The translations under genes were made by a program, and so were the position numbers. Below the pieces are notes generated by a model. The model was not told the origin of the DNA, searched no databases, and saw only the letters and a program-made list of their open reading frames with translations. From Nemopilema nomurai (lineage: Eukaryota > Cnidaria > Scyphozoa > Rhizostomeae > Rhizostomatidae), in assembly GCA_003864495.1 (NCBI GenBank), contig ML133463.1, positions 124,001 to 188,000 on the forward strand: DNA of 64,000 nucleotides. The letters run 5' to 3'. How positions within the stretch are numbered: the stretch's first letter is position 1; each line of letters opens with the position of its first letter. Positions 12,713 to 25,700 of this stretch are shown here, piece by piece.

Positions 12713-13113
12713 TACCGTAAATCTTCGAATTGCCCCCCCCCTCGAAAAAGCCCCCACCCCTCGAAAAAGCCCCCACCCCTCGAATAAGCCCCCACCCTAG
12801 AACTAAAAAATTTTCAATAAGCCCCCCCCTCGAATAAGCCCCCCTCGGTTTGTTGATTTTTGACTCCTGAGGTTGCCTTTGGCATTTTAGTGAATTAACA
12901 CAAACATTTATATCTTTGTTAATAATTTGATCAAATGTTACTTTATACTTAGGTTATTTTTTATATTATGAAAAGAAAGAAATTACAAAAATTATCTTTT
13001 TTATGTGGCATGTTTCAAGAAATTTTATAAGCCCCCCCCCCTCGAATAAGCCCCCATCCAAAAATATCAAAAATAAATAAGCCCCCAGGGGGCTAATTCG
13101 GGGATTTACGGTA
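12713..13113. mobile_element. MITE-like element A (TIR, CCCTCGAATAAGCCCCC type)
   Basis: A 401-bp element with terminal inverted repeats: left end TACCGTAAATCTTCGAATTG, right end reading inward the same way (GGGGATTTACGGTA). The ends carry several copies of a CTCGAATAAGCCCCC motif; the centre is AT-rich. No coding capacity. A second copy in opposite orientation is at 19123-19516, and a fragment at 33963-34066. It lies about 340 bp upstream of the paracaspase start codon. Confidence 0.8.
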
Positions 13114-13367
13114 TTTCATTTATTAATTTAATTCAATTGATTCGATGAATAAATGCAGAACCCAAAAAATCCATTTGAACCATGACTTCATAATGTGGGA
13201 GCTAAGCTCAAGCCAATTTTTTTATCGGATTCATTTAAATCAACACAGGCTAGATTTTCGCAGTGCATAGCCTCCAGATTGCAGTTATAGACGATGGTGT
13301 TAGCGATGTTGTACATTCCGCAGGTGAAGATGTCCACACTCTGGTCTGCATTCTAAATATTGTTGTA

Positions 13368-13375
13368 TGACGTCA
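13368..13375. promoter_or_regulatory. CRE palindrome, paracaspase promoter
   Basis: Perfect TGACGTCA, 82 bp before the paracaspase start codon. Matches the CREB/ATF site also present at the promoter of the divergent ankyrin gene. Confidence 0.6.
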
Positions 13376-13456
13376 TTTCTTCACTGTTCCCTAAAGCATG
13401 CTGGGGCTGGTTTTCTTTACGAAGGCCTAAATTTTATTTTCCTATAAGATTTGAAA

Positions 13457-13763
13457 ATGGAGGACAAAGGGAGAACGAAGTGCAAGATGCTGGTAAAAGA
13501 TCTCCCTGAAGATGTTTTCAGAGATCTTTCAAAACATCTCAACCCGTCAATGACCCTTGGAGGTGATTGGAGGACGCTAGGTGGAAAATTTGGATTCAAG
13601 ATGTTGGATTTACTAAATTTTCAGAGAAAAGACGACCCAACTCTTGCAATATTGCAAACTTGGATGAGCAAAGGAGAAAAATTTGTAACAGATTTGATTG
13701 AATTTGTTAACAGCATGAAAAGAAAAGATGTAGTTGATATTCTTGAGCCATACGAATATTGCG
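13457..13763 (+). CDS. MALT1: Paracaspase exon 1: death domain
   Basis: Encodes residues 1-102. The pattern LPEDVFRDLSKHLNP ... DWRTLGGKFGF ... ILQTWMSKG is that of a death domain, with the conserved Trp and helix spacing. In MALT1 this module contacts BCL10. The exon ends in phase 1 at gtaagt. It is the only exon for this domain, so the domain is a clean shuffling unit. Confidence 0.88.
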
Positions 13764-16700
13764 GTAAGTGGTTTACTATTGAAGATATTTATATGTGCTG
13801 GTGTTTTGATGATACTTGTAAGTAAACTTTGCTACCTTCAGACCTGCCAACCTATAATTTTCAAAACCTGGAGATTTCAGACTTTTGTTGAGAAAAAACC
13901 GAGAGATTTGGCAAAAAACAGGGAAAACCATGGAGTTTATTGAAGTTGTAAACAACAAACATATCAAGAATGTCACCAAAAGTTAATGACAACAATTATC
14001 ATGGGTAACTTTGAAATTTTAAAACGCCAGCTACAGTCTCGTTTTCTCAGCAACCCTTTACACCTCAACAGCAACTCCAACCCAACATTGTTCAATCTCA
14101 CGATTTCACGATTCCGGTTTCATTAAATCTTACAGATTAAGAATCCTTTGTTTCTATGACGTCATATGCAAAAATCATCTGTGAATTTAATCAAGTTTAG
14201 TTTTAAGCTGGTTTTCTCCCATTTGCAGGCTTCAGGGACCAGATTTTCTCAAACGAAAGTGTATCAGCATTTGATGTGTTTTTGCTGTTGTCGATAGGTC
14301 GATTGCTCAGTTTATTGCTGGGAAAGTTGATATTTGAGGAAAAACTAGTTAGCCTATTGTAATTGTTTTAACAAGATCTTATCTAATGCTTTAAAAAGTA
14401 GCATGTGGACCTTGCTCTGAAGAAAATGAAGACACTCCATAAAATGAGCTCCTTTGAAAATCTAGGTACTCTTTTCACACTAATGGAGACATTTTTAACT
14501 GAGAACAGACTTGGAGTGTGAAATATTACTAATATCATTTTTTTCACTTGGTATTTCTTACTTAGCATTTATCTGACAGGAAAGAGATGAAATTGCCTCC
14601 TGCAAGTACAACTACAACCCTTTTTGTAATGGATTCTGCTTGAATACTGATGAACTGTTGAGCCCTAACCCATCTGGTTTTCCTTGAATTAAACACATAC
14701 AATTTTGCTATTGATTCTTAACCAAAGCTGATAATAAACTAATTGCTGAAAGCATCACACAATGACCTTTCTTCAAAACTAAAGTTTGCTGAATTCTCGA
14801 AGTGAAAACTGTTGTTGCTTCAGGAAGTTATGTCACACCTCTGTCAGGTTTTTCTTGTCAACACATAATGCTATTTCATGAAGTTTCCTCTTAAAATGAT
14901 GTTCATTGCTGTATGTTATTACTTAATTTGTCTCATCAATGGGAGCTTTTACACAAATTGCAATGGCCAAGCAGAAAAAGAAGAACAGTTCCCATTATTT
15001 TGAATCGCAAATTTAAGCAATCATTGCAACTCTTGTACTCCTTGTGATCCTGTGGAAACCAGGCTTTGCAGCCAATTTTTCATCTTTGCCTATTATTGGA
15101 AGCTTTCCAAACTATTTCTCTGTCCCAAAGCTTTGAACTTTTGTGGTTCTTACAATAAAGATTGTACTTGCAATCAATCAACCAACCTTGATGGCAAGGA
15201 TCATAGGTCAAAAATTTAAGTGATCCTTTGTGTTGTTTGAAATTCTTAAGATAAGTTGGAAAACAGGCTTTAGAAGATTGCTCATGCTTAATGAAGATTA
15301 TTAAAAAGCTGCCAAATAGCTTGTTTCTCCTTTCCAATGTTGATTAAGCACCTTTTGGACAAGGCCTGTTTGTTTTAAGTAACACAAACTATTGCAGCTC
15401 AATTTGTTACTTTTTTATCAAACAGAAGAGATAGCTCAGAAGCAGCCAACTGACAAGAAATCTCTGGAGAATGACCTTCCTCCTGATTTGCCGAATCTGT
15501 TAGTTTTGCCATCAGACGAAAACTTGGTCTGTGAGAGTTCAACACAAAGGACAATTAGATTGAATGGTTGGTTACTGTTTTTTGTTTTTTGTTTTATCTA
15601 GTGAGTTGTTGCTTGTAATTTTAAGTGGAAGTTCTTTTTTTGTCCTGATGAACCTTCACCTGACAATTTCAAGTAATTATATATTATGTTTGAAATGTTT
15701 ATAGACGCAGAGCTATTGAATGAATATTGCATTTTTTCATCAAAGGATATTGTCCCATGTTAAAGTAAATTTCATCTACGCTATGGAGTATCCATTCAAA
15801 TTTCAGTTACTAGTTGTAAAGTGACTGGATTTTGTATATTGTGCATGATATTTATTTCCTTTTGTTATTTGATGGTTTTACCTAATCAAGATGTCTTTTG
15901 TTTCACAGTGTTACCTGATGCATCAGTTTTATATGTTATAGATTTTAGCACTTTGCAAGTGCATTTTTACTATTATTTTTATCTTCATAAGTCTTTTAAC
16001 ACCCGAATATAAATAATGTGGACAATAAAGTGCATTGTCCTTTGCCTAAAACTAAGCAAAACATTCTCTCCCATAAAAAGGACTGAATTTGGAAACAGAC
16101 ATCGTTTTGAAAACTTTTTATGTATGGTATTGCCTAATCAAGTTTTTTGTAGCATCATATTATATTGATCTACAATTTCCTTTTTGTTTTGCTTTCAAGA
16201 TGCCATTAAGATTGGAAATGAAAATTCCTCAACCGATTTTCAGTGTACTGGCAAGGGTATAGATTGTCTTTATACCTCTCCAACTATCTTTCTTTAAGTA
16301 TGTGTGTAAATTGCAGGCCTCTTCATTAGTATTTTAGTGGGCGTTCTCCTTGCCAAGGCATGTGTTTTACCAGGAAGATATATTCACATTAAAGTAGGCA
16401 GAAACAGCATGTTTTGGCATGCAAATACTTTGTATCTAGAAATCTCTAAACAAACTACTAAATAGAGCACTAAAAGCAAAAACAAATAATTGTTGTAGTT
16501 CGTCAATGGTTATTGGTTATTGACCGGAAATATATTCAAGAGGTGTTTGCTTTAACTTGGCAATAACAATTTCCTCGAAAGAGGGATTGAAAGAAGCAAC
16601 AGTTTATTTAGATATCAATTGATTTCAAATCCACAAGGCTCTTTGTATAATGATTAACAATGAGTGCGATTTAAAGGGTACTTTTAAACCAGGCATGTGA

Positions 16701-19700
16701 TTTATTGCCCATCTTGGCAAGGACAACAGCGTGCCAAGGCGCAGGAACATGTGTTTGCGCACCTTAAACGAGGAGGCCTGAATTGCATGCCAGAACTTTT
16801 GTCTGATGCTGCTATGTGACATTATAGCTGAACCTAATTTTTGCCTTGATTTTTACCAGTTTTGGCCATAAATACGCAAAATTTGTCCTGAATTACATAC
16901 AGTTTCCACTATTGTCTCAAGAAATTTACAGAATTAGTGGCTTCTGGTGCTTTTATCAAGATGTATCTCCTTTCAGCATACACTGTCTCAGGGGAACCTT
17001 TTGTAAGCGATGATTCACAGGATGAACTTGAAGAAGATTCAGGGTATCTTGAGAATGGTAGATATGGAGTTTTTACCCCAAATTAAAATTGGATCTTTTT
17101 GCTATCTAAGATAAAGTTGAACAGTTACTCTCAAATAATGAAAAAGATAATGCTAAAAATTTGCTTTTCCAGTTAGAAAGAGTATGAATAAGTAATAGCT
17201 GTTTGCACTTTTATTTAACAAACACAAAAATAGTTCAGTTGGCAATCACAATTCAACTTTTGTGATCTTGCTTTTGAATCAGTGACAATCTTCATTTTAT
17301 CATTAATTGTATGTTGTTTCCTTTTTTGGTGTTAAGCCTCGTGAAAATTTATTGTTGTGACCAGCACATGTCAACAGTCTAATTTGCCACGTCACTGTGT
17401 ACTTGTTATCTACTTGAATTGAGGAAGTGTATTTACAATAGCAGTCTTGGACTAGTTAAGGGAACTAGTTATAGTAGCACTCTTGGATTGTCCTAGACTG
17501 TATTAATTATCAAAGCTGTGATCCAGAAAATCCAATAAACACCATTCTATTTCAAATTAGAGTGTTTTTCAAAGCACAAATCTCTATATCACTATGCTGG
17601 GTCTATTGAATAGCCAGCCTGTATTATATTATTGTAGTTCCTAGACATTGAAAAACTGTGTACTACATTGAAAGACATTGAAAAACATGTGTACTAAATT
17701 CCAATTAAGCTGTCTCTGGCCAGAAGTAACTGTCACATCAAATTAACATTACTTTTTGGAGTCTTGGTGTTACCTACTAGAGATAAAGTTTTCTCTTTCA
17801 TTCATAGGCCATTTTGAAATTGAACTACTGTCTTCTATTTAGTTTTAGCATTTGCAAGTCCATCCTTTGTTTTATTCACAAAATTTTGTGTTTTTCTCGT
17901 TCTATCCGTTTATCTCGCAGACTTTGCGAGTTTGTGGCTTTTAGCAGCTGTTAGAGGAGCTAAAACACATTCTGGATGTTTTAGCTATGATTCTCAACTG
18001 CCAATTTTTTTTGTTTTCAGCTATTGTTCACAACAGGATTTCACAGAGTATGTATTTAAATGAGATCTGATGGCTTTGTGTTTGTCTTAATTCGTACCAT
18101 ATTAATATTTTTTTGTATAGGTGTAGAATACCAAACAGATATTTAAATAATATAACTACTTTAGATTTTCCCCTAAATAGTATAAATTTGATAATAACAA
18201 AAAGAAAAAAGTTTTTTTAAAAGACAATTTAACAAGAAATGTGTTCTTATGGAGGTCAGAGACAAGAGGTGAGCTAAAATAGATAAGGAACTTTCATGTG
18301 AATATTGTTAAGTTACTTTATTTGAATTTGGTTTTTCCCTTCCTAATTTTCTTGCAAGATAAAATTTTTTTAAAGTCAGTTTATCAACACACCAGCAAGA
18401 ACCATTCAGTAAAAATCAACAATCACAAATATTGTATTGAGCATTAACCCATGTTTTATTTTTATACTGTTGCAATGTTCCTCTTTTTTCTTGTCCAAGT
18501 GCACCCTGGTGTTTTAAGACAAGTTAACATTTGTATATTGCTTTTCAATGCTTTTTGATTATGTGGAGTTGTTCATTTTGCATGACTTGACATTATTGTC
18601 CTTTGATCAATGTTGAAAACTTCTCTTTGCTTTGGGAGAGTTCTTTCTTCATTAGAAGGTATTGTAATTGTAGGGTGAAAACAGCTTGCAATTAATACTT
18701 AGCAATAGTAGTGTTCAGGACACAAATTTGATTTCACATCTGCTAAACATCTTATGTCTAGATATGCCCCTGTGAAATATATTTATAAATATCATTCTTT
18801 GGCATTTGCTTTCTCAACCAAGAATAATTTTCTCATAAGTAATTATCCTTCTTAAGCAAAAACATATTTAGAATGCATGAGATTTAGGAAACTACAACAT
18901 CATTGTATTTTCGGTATGAAAATTGGTAAGTTTACACATGTCAAAAGAATTGAAAAGCGGTATGTTAAAATGGATTAATTTTTCTTTCAGGAACTGCTAA
19001 TGTGGCTGATATGTCAGTTCAAACGCAAGGTTGGTAATATAATTATCAGCTCCTGCTTTCTTGCTTGAATTTGCAGCGGGGGTGTTTGAGTGAGTGTTCC
19101 AATATGGTTTTCATGCCATATGTACTGTAAATCCTCGAATTAGCCCCCTGGGGGCTTATTTATTTTTGATATTTTTGGATGGGGGCTTATTCGAGAGGGG
19201 GGGTTATTCGGGGGGGGGGGGCTTATAAAATTTCTTGAAACATGCCACATAAAAAGATAATTTTTGAAATTTCTTTCTTTTCATAATATAGAAAATTACC
19301 GAAGTATACAGTAACATTTGATTAAGTTACTAACAAAAATATAAATTTTTGTGTTCATTCACTAAAATGCCAAAGGCAACCTCAGGAGTCAAGAATCAAC
19401 AAACCGAGGGGGGGGGCTTATTCGAGGGGGGGGCTTATTGGGGAGCTTATTGAAAAATTTTAGTTCTAGGGTGGGGGCTTATTCGAGGGGGGGGGCCAAT
19501 TCGAGGATTTGCGGTATGTACAGGGGTGAAATTGTTTTCATGCCAAACTTTTTGTTCGGATGTGAGAGGTGTTTCATTGCAATAAATGGTAGAGCATGGG
19601 GCAAATAATAACGCACTCTTACATAATCATCTTTCATGAATTAAAATCAACTGAAAACTCCTGATTAAATCTCTATATACAATATTTCTAGTTAAATGTC

Positions 19701-22700
19701 ATATAATTATTAATCAACGGTGCATGCGTAACACGTGACAGGAGAGTGAGCCTGTTACAGGGCGGGGGTGTGGTTGTAAAATGTGGCTGTGTTGGTCGTT
19801 TAACTACATACCGACCTGAATGACCGAACCTACATACCATGTTACCGAATGGAGTTGTGATTTAAAACATAGAAAGCTTAGGGTGAGTGTGGCGATGGTA
19901 GATCCGCCCCTGTGTATATTTTGGCACATGAGATAAGTTATGTTAAGTACCATCAAGTCGCTAAAGACTTCTGGCGATCCTCTAAACGAACAATCTCCAC
20001 TCTGACCTGTTTATAGCTTGTTCATTAACTTCACGCAAGGACATCCCAGTTGATTCTTTCAACACATCCAGCCATCTTGCTCTTTGTCTGCTTCGTCTTC
20101 TTGTCCCCTCTGTCTTTCCTAAAATAATATATTTTTCCATCCCCCTAGTTCGTAACGCATGTCCGAATTGATAATAATGAGATGAAACCTGTCAAAACAT
20201 ACTACTTTTTAATAACAGATTAAATTTACAACATTCTTGATATTATTTTTAGCCACAAAATCACCCAATTAATTGATTGCAAACTTCCTTTTTAGTACCA
20301 AGTCCTACTGCTGCATGCCCTGTTCCACAGTTCCCAACTCCAGGTACTTCGTTTGTTCCAATATTTGCGTTGTAGTGGACCAGAATGTCGTCCTTATTTT
20401 CTTAAACAACGGCTACAACTATTCACGTTCGCTATAACGTGCTGACTGACCACCGAGGCAATAGAAGGAGATTTTAACGATCAATTAGCTGGATATTTTA
20501 GAGATCTTCTATTCAGCTCAAAGCATGTTAAATAATAGGTGTCTCGCCGTGCTCTAGTGTCCTTTTATTAGCTATACGAAAATTTGTTTTCCTTTCTAAA
20601 GGCCAAACTGTTCATGGAATCTGGGTAAACTATATATTACTCGATGCACAAGATTATGGCGTATCTAGCCAGATCAAAATTATTGGCAAATAATTTTAAA
20701 TGTTTTTTCCATGCGAATTTATTGCTCAAAAAGTGTACCACCTTCAAAATCTATTTTGTACCCTTGCGTTTGAGGTAAAGATACCAGCAGGAAGTGCAGA
20801 TCCTAAGCTACCAAAGTGTGTCTCAGATTTTTTAAATTCTTCCTCTTCTTGAAACTATACCCTGTCAAAAATTGGCAAACAATTTTTCCACCCTCCCGCA
20901 GCTGTATTTGGGTAAAAAAGGGGGACCAGAGCAAATAAAAACATTTTGAGTCACACTTTGGTTGCAAATTTTCGAGCCATTCGATTGGTTCATTGGGTAC
21001 AAAATAGCTTTTAGTACCTGTATGTAGAGGAATTTCGAGTCCGGGTTTTACTGAGCGAAAACGGGATTTTACTGATCGCACTTGTGATGATACAGATCGG
21101 AATCATATTACCAACAATGTAATCCGGGTCAAGTAGTTTAGGCTTTAAGATCAATTAGCGTCTTTAAATAAGCACAACAACCAATGGATGTGCGATACTC
21201 TTAAACAAACCACAGGAAGCAGAACAAGGATAATCGTCTTAACAGGTCGAGGGATTTGAAAACCGCTGCTAGAAACCTTGATAAGAAAATTATGGAAACC
21301 TTCGTTTATACGGGATTTTCTCCATTTTCAAAACTTCTTCTAGCTTCAAACATGGTATCATTATGTACCTTATTAATTCGGCTACCAGAATGTGAAGTAA
21401 TCGAAAAATGAATGTTTTCGTCCAGAAACGTTTACCGTAACCTTAAACAAGGCTAGGAAATTTCGAGCTGCTGTATAGCACTGTTCTTCGATGTGCATAA
21501 GAGGTGGTGGTTAATTTTGATGTGTAACTGTATTTTTACTCATACAAACGTATAAAAGTGCTGGAGGCATTTTGAAAATTGCCTTCATTGTGTGTAGGGT
21601 ATTATTAGTTTAGGAATTTAGGTTAAAATTTTATCATTTTATTTTTCTACATTTGTTCATTATTATTTTTAGAGCTATTTGGTAATTAGTTCTAACCCCG
21701 CGTTTTACTTCTTTCAGCCAGGTTTTCTTCTTTTTTTCCTTTAAGCGATACATTTTATTTGTGATGATTCAGTGGTCAACAACTTACTATTTAGACTATT
21801 TACGTTGATATTTCCACACATTAACTTGAATCAAATAGCCTGACCTAAATGTCACAAACGAAATGTCACAAGCAAAATGTCACAAGCGACATGTCACAAG
21901 CAAAATGTCACAAGCAAAAAATCACAAGCAAAACATCACGAGCAAAATGTCACAACCAAAATGTCCAGGAAAAACTGCTGGTCATTCACCTAGCTCCATT
22001 TAGTGAAAATTACGACGTTGGTCAGGCGAATTTCCCAGAGCCTGACCTTGGCCATACCCATAATCAGAAGTGAAATAGCGGATATCTGAAGATCATAGAG
22101 GGATGCGAGAAAGGAATATTTTTCGGGCTTTGAGTTGTTTTCTTAATATGGTAAAATTTATCGCTGAAAATTGGCTCAGCGTGCCGCTTTTGTCACTGGC
22201 AGCATCTAATTGCGCTCCTCACTAATTCGTTTTTCACATGTTCTAGAATACGAAACGACGAATGTTCATAGTCATACTACAGAGAGTATTACTGGTAATA
22301 CATTTCCTATATTCATGTCTATTTTCAGCATATGTCTATTTTCTTTACAGTAATCGTTGAGTAACATCCTTGCTACGTGGTCAGAAATTTGACACTTTAG
22401 TCATATGCCCTCGATATCTTTCTGAAGTCGACTTATTGTTGTTGTGGTCGGAAATTTTAAGGGAGATTGTGTGTTGTTGATTCTTTTTGTTCGATGAATT
22501 GCACATGAATATTATTAGAATGTTAACATTGTTGTTTTGTGACCTGTCCTTATCCTTCCTGGTCTCCACCATTCATTCTGTACCACTATATGTTCTATAT
22601 TTGTTATATATTTATATGCGATTGTTATGTCTGTTTGTTCGCTTTGTTGCATCGAAATCACGTGTAGTAAAGTATATTTGCGTTTTAACCGCACTCGTTT

Positions 22701-25700
22701 GACTAGAAATCCGCGTTTTCCCGCATATTGGTGATTACGTGATTGATTGACTGTTTCTAGCTCCTCGGGACAAGATCGCGCTGGTAATAGGCAACCAGAA
22801 CTACGCAAACCCGCAATACAACAAACTTTCATACACACAAAACGACGCGTATGAGATTGCCTCGGCTTTGGAGGATCTTGACTTCAAGGTGAGGCCTCGG
22901 GACCAATTCGTAACAAATTCAAAATGAAGCTGCCACAGAGGAAGCGAATAAATCCGTCTTAAAGCCAAGCATCCTTTGCAATCACCCTTTGCAACTGGTA
23001 TCCATGAAGCTCCAGTTCCCCATTCTAAACATGTTTACTGTTCCAGTAAATTATATCCGATTCACTAGGCCATTGCTCCATTCATCCTCTAAAACTAAAG
23101 AGGCTTGTACTATACTAATCGTTTAGGGAAACTATTGAAAAAAGTTTCTCCTTTGAAATTTCTTTAATCTGAACGGAACGGAACAATTTTATCCGATTCC
23201 AGTGAAACCGAGATCAGTTGTCTCTGTTGAGATTTTCTAGCCAAGTTCTTAGAAGCTGCTGCAAAATGTAGTTGCACATTTATTTCAAGCCTTCGCTCCT
23301 CTTTTCTTTGCTATTTTATATGCTATTAGTTCTGTGTATGGCCGAGACAAGGATCAATAAGTTCATTAACCTTTGTAAATTTGGTCTATTAATTAGGTTT
23401 AATTTATTGCTGGGCCAACGCCTAAGTAGCTTTTTAATTACGTGACTAAATAACCTTGAATCTTTATGTAATGAGGAGTGGGTAGGTCAGTGAGATTGCT
23501 AGAAATCAGAATGCCCTTCGACCAATGCTGTTAATGCTTCTGGAGATCATTGAAAAGAAACTGTTTCTTAATACAGAGTTTCTTCACGTTAAAGCACGAA
23601 TTTTAAACCGGTTTTTCAGGTTATCAGCCTTGCCGACCTAACCTTGACAGAAATGCGGACCAGCATGCTAGCTTTCTGTCGTCTCTTAGGTTTGTTCTGT
23701 TATTTTTTGCATTTTAACTGTAGCATATTTTTCTCTGGTGAACGTCTTGTTTCGAGACGAACTTCTTTTATGGAGCTGCGGCTGAAAACGTTACAAAATA
23801 TTCATTTGGATTCAGGACAAAGGACTTCAACTTCACTTAGCAAATTTTATTTCGTTAGAAATTATTAGCAATATTCACATGGCGTAAAGCAATCAGCTAT
23901 GGGTGAAATTGTTCCCTTTGAGTTGAAAAGAGTTTCAACAAAGGTACAGCAAAAATGTCGAGGAGCTTTATTTAATTTTAAGGAGATTTACAACTAGTAT
24001 TTTTGCTTAGACTCTCCAGATAGTAGCTACAGAAAGATAAGTCAGAATTTCGTGAAAAGATGGGAGATTTTGTTCATGTTGTAGTAGGAATATGAGAAGA
24101 AAAATTAAAAGATTATCCAAGTTTTTTGATAATTTTTACTCACCAAAACCAATTTGCAAGCTTATATTATCAACAAAAACCTTTCTTTCTTTTTTATATT
24201 AACATCTTTGAGGTTCGCCTTGCTGCTGAGTTACTTTGGATCTCCAAACATGCGAAATTTGTTTTCAATGATTCATATCCATCAATGGCCCTTTTATGAT
24301 TTTCTTCATCTCACTTCCGGTTGTAAAAACTTACTTCCGGTTGTAAAAAAACTTACTTCCGGTTGTAAAAAAAACTTACTTCCGGTTTTAAAAACTTACT
24401 TCCGGTTTTAAAAACTTACTTCCTGTTTCTTTTCCAGGATCCGGAATTTTCGCAGTGATATATTATGCAGGCCATGGTTTCGAGCTGGAAGGCGAGAACT
24501 ACTTGATTCCCGTGGATGCTATGTCGGCGGACCCTAATCAAAGTATCCGTGCCCAGGAATTTCTGCAGGAAATGCAGAACTGCAATACCTTGCTGAACTT
24601 GATGTTTCTCGACTGCTGCCGAACAAAGTACGCTATATTGTAGTTGAGTTGAATCGTTTTTTGCTGTATGTGGCAAATGGCCTATTTTTCAGAGGCACCT
24701 GAGTTTGACGCCAAGCACAAAGAGAGAATGGTGACCAATTCAACCCGTTTTTGTGCATGTTAAAAAGGCGCAAAATAACGTGATGTTTTCAATAATGAAT
24801 TTGCTTGTTTAATGTAACTTTAAATTATTAGGCGTTTTTTTATAAGTTGCGATCTATCAATTCAATATTTGTTTGCTAAGCTTTGGAGTGCGCTCTTTTC
24901 AAAGCAAGGGAGCGTGGTGCAAATCTTCATCGTTTAAATTAAATTAAATTAAAATGCTCTTTCGTTTTCCTTCAGGTCCGGAAACAAAAAAGCTCCACGA
25001 TGCTCCTTGAAGCGTACGACAAAGGGAAACACAATCATTGCCTACTCGTGGTTTGTATTTAAAGTCTAATGTTAGTTTTTCACGTAATGTTAATCATATG
25101 TTAATCACTGTTAATCACATAAATGTTAATCACGTAACATACTAGCATGGACATTAAACATCATTTCTGTACTATTGCTTGGATCATATATTTCCAATCA
25201 CCAAATGTACTTTATCTATGTGATCTTTTAAACCTTCTAATGGCATGCCACCCTGTTTTTCGTTAATGTTCTTTCGATTATAGCTTGGGATTTTTTATTC
25301 TGACTTATGATTACACCAAAGACAAACATCAACATCCCATTTTATTTCGTTTAATTTATTCTGTAAAGTACTCCTGAGTCGAATTTTAATTACCTTTCAA
25401 TATCTTTAAATGTGTATATGAACATGTATTCCTCCCTGCTTGAAGTGTGCGATAAACCAATTTTTTAATCGCTATAAAACTTTGTAGAATTTCGTTTATG
25501 CTCCACTGCACGCTTTTACAATTTGAAAAACATCTTTAGCAATATCTTTGTTATCTTTGTTAGCTGCGAGAGCCGTAGCCTCTTCTCTTCCATCTTTTTA
25601 CTTGCCTACAAATACTAATTTTTTTTTACAAACTTTTTACAATCCCTTGACCAGTTGTCCGCTATTCCGCTTTTTGTATTTCCCGCAGCTGTACGCAACA

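Noticed and set aside
13451..13456. Start at TTG 13451
   Set aside because: The first in-frame ATG is at 13457; a TTG start is not expected in an animal gene.
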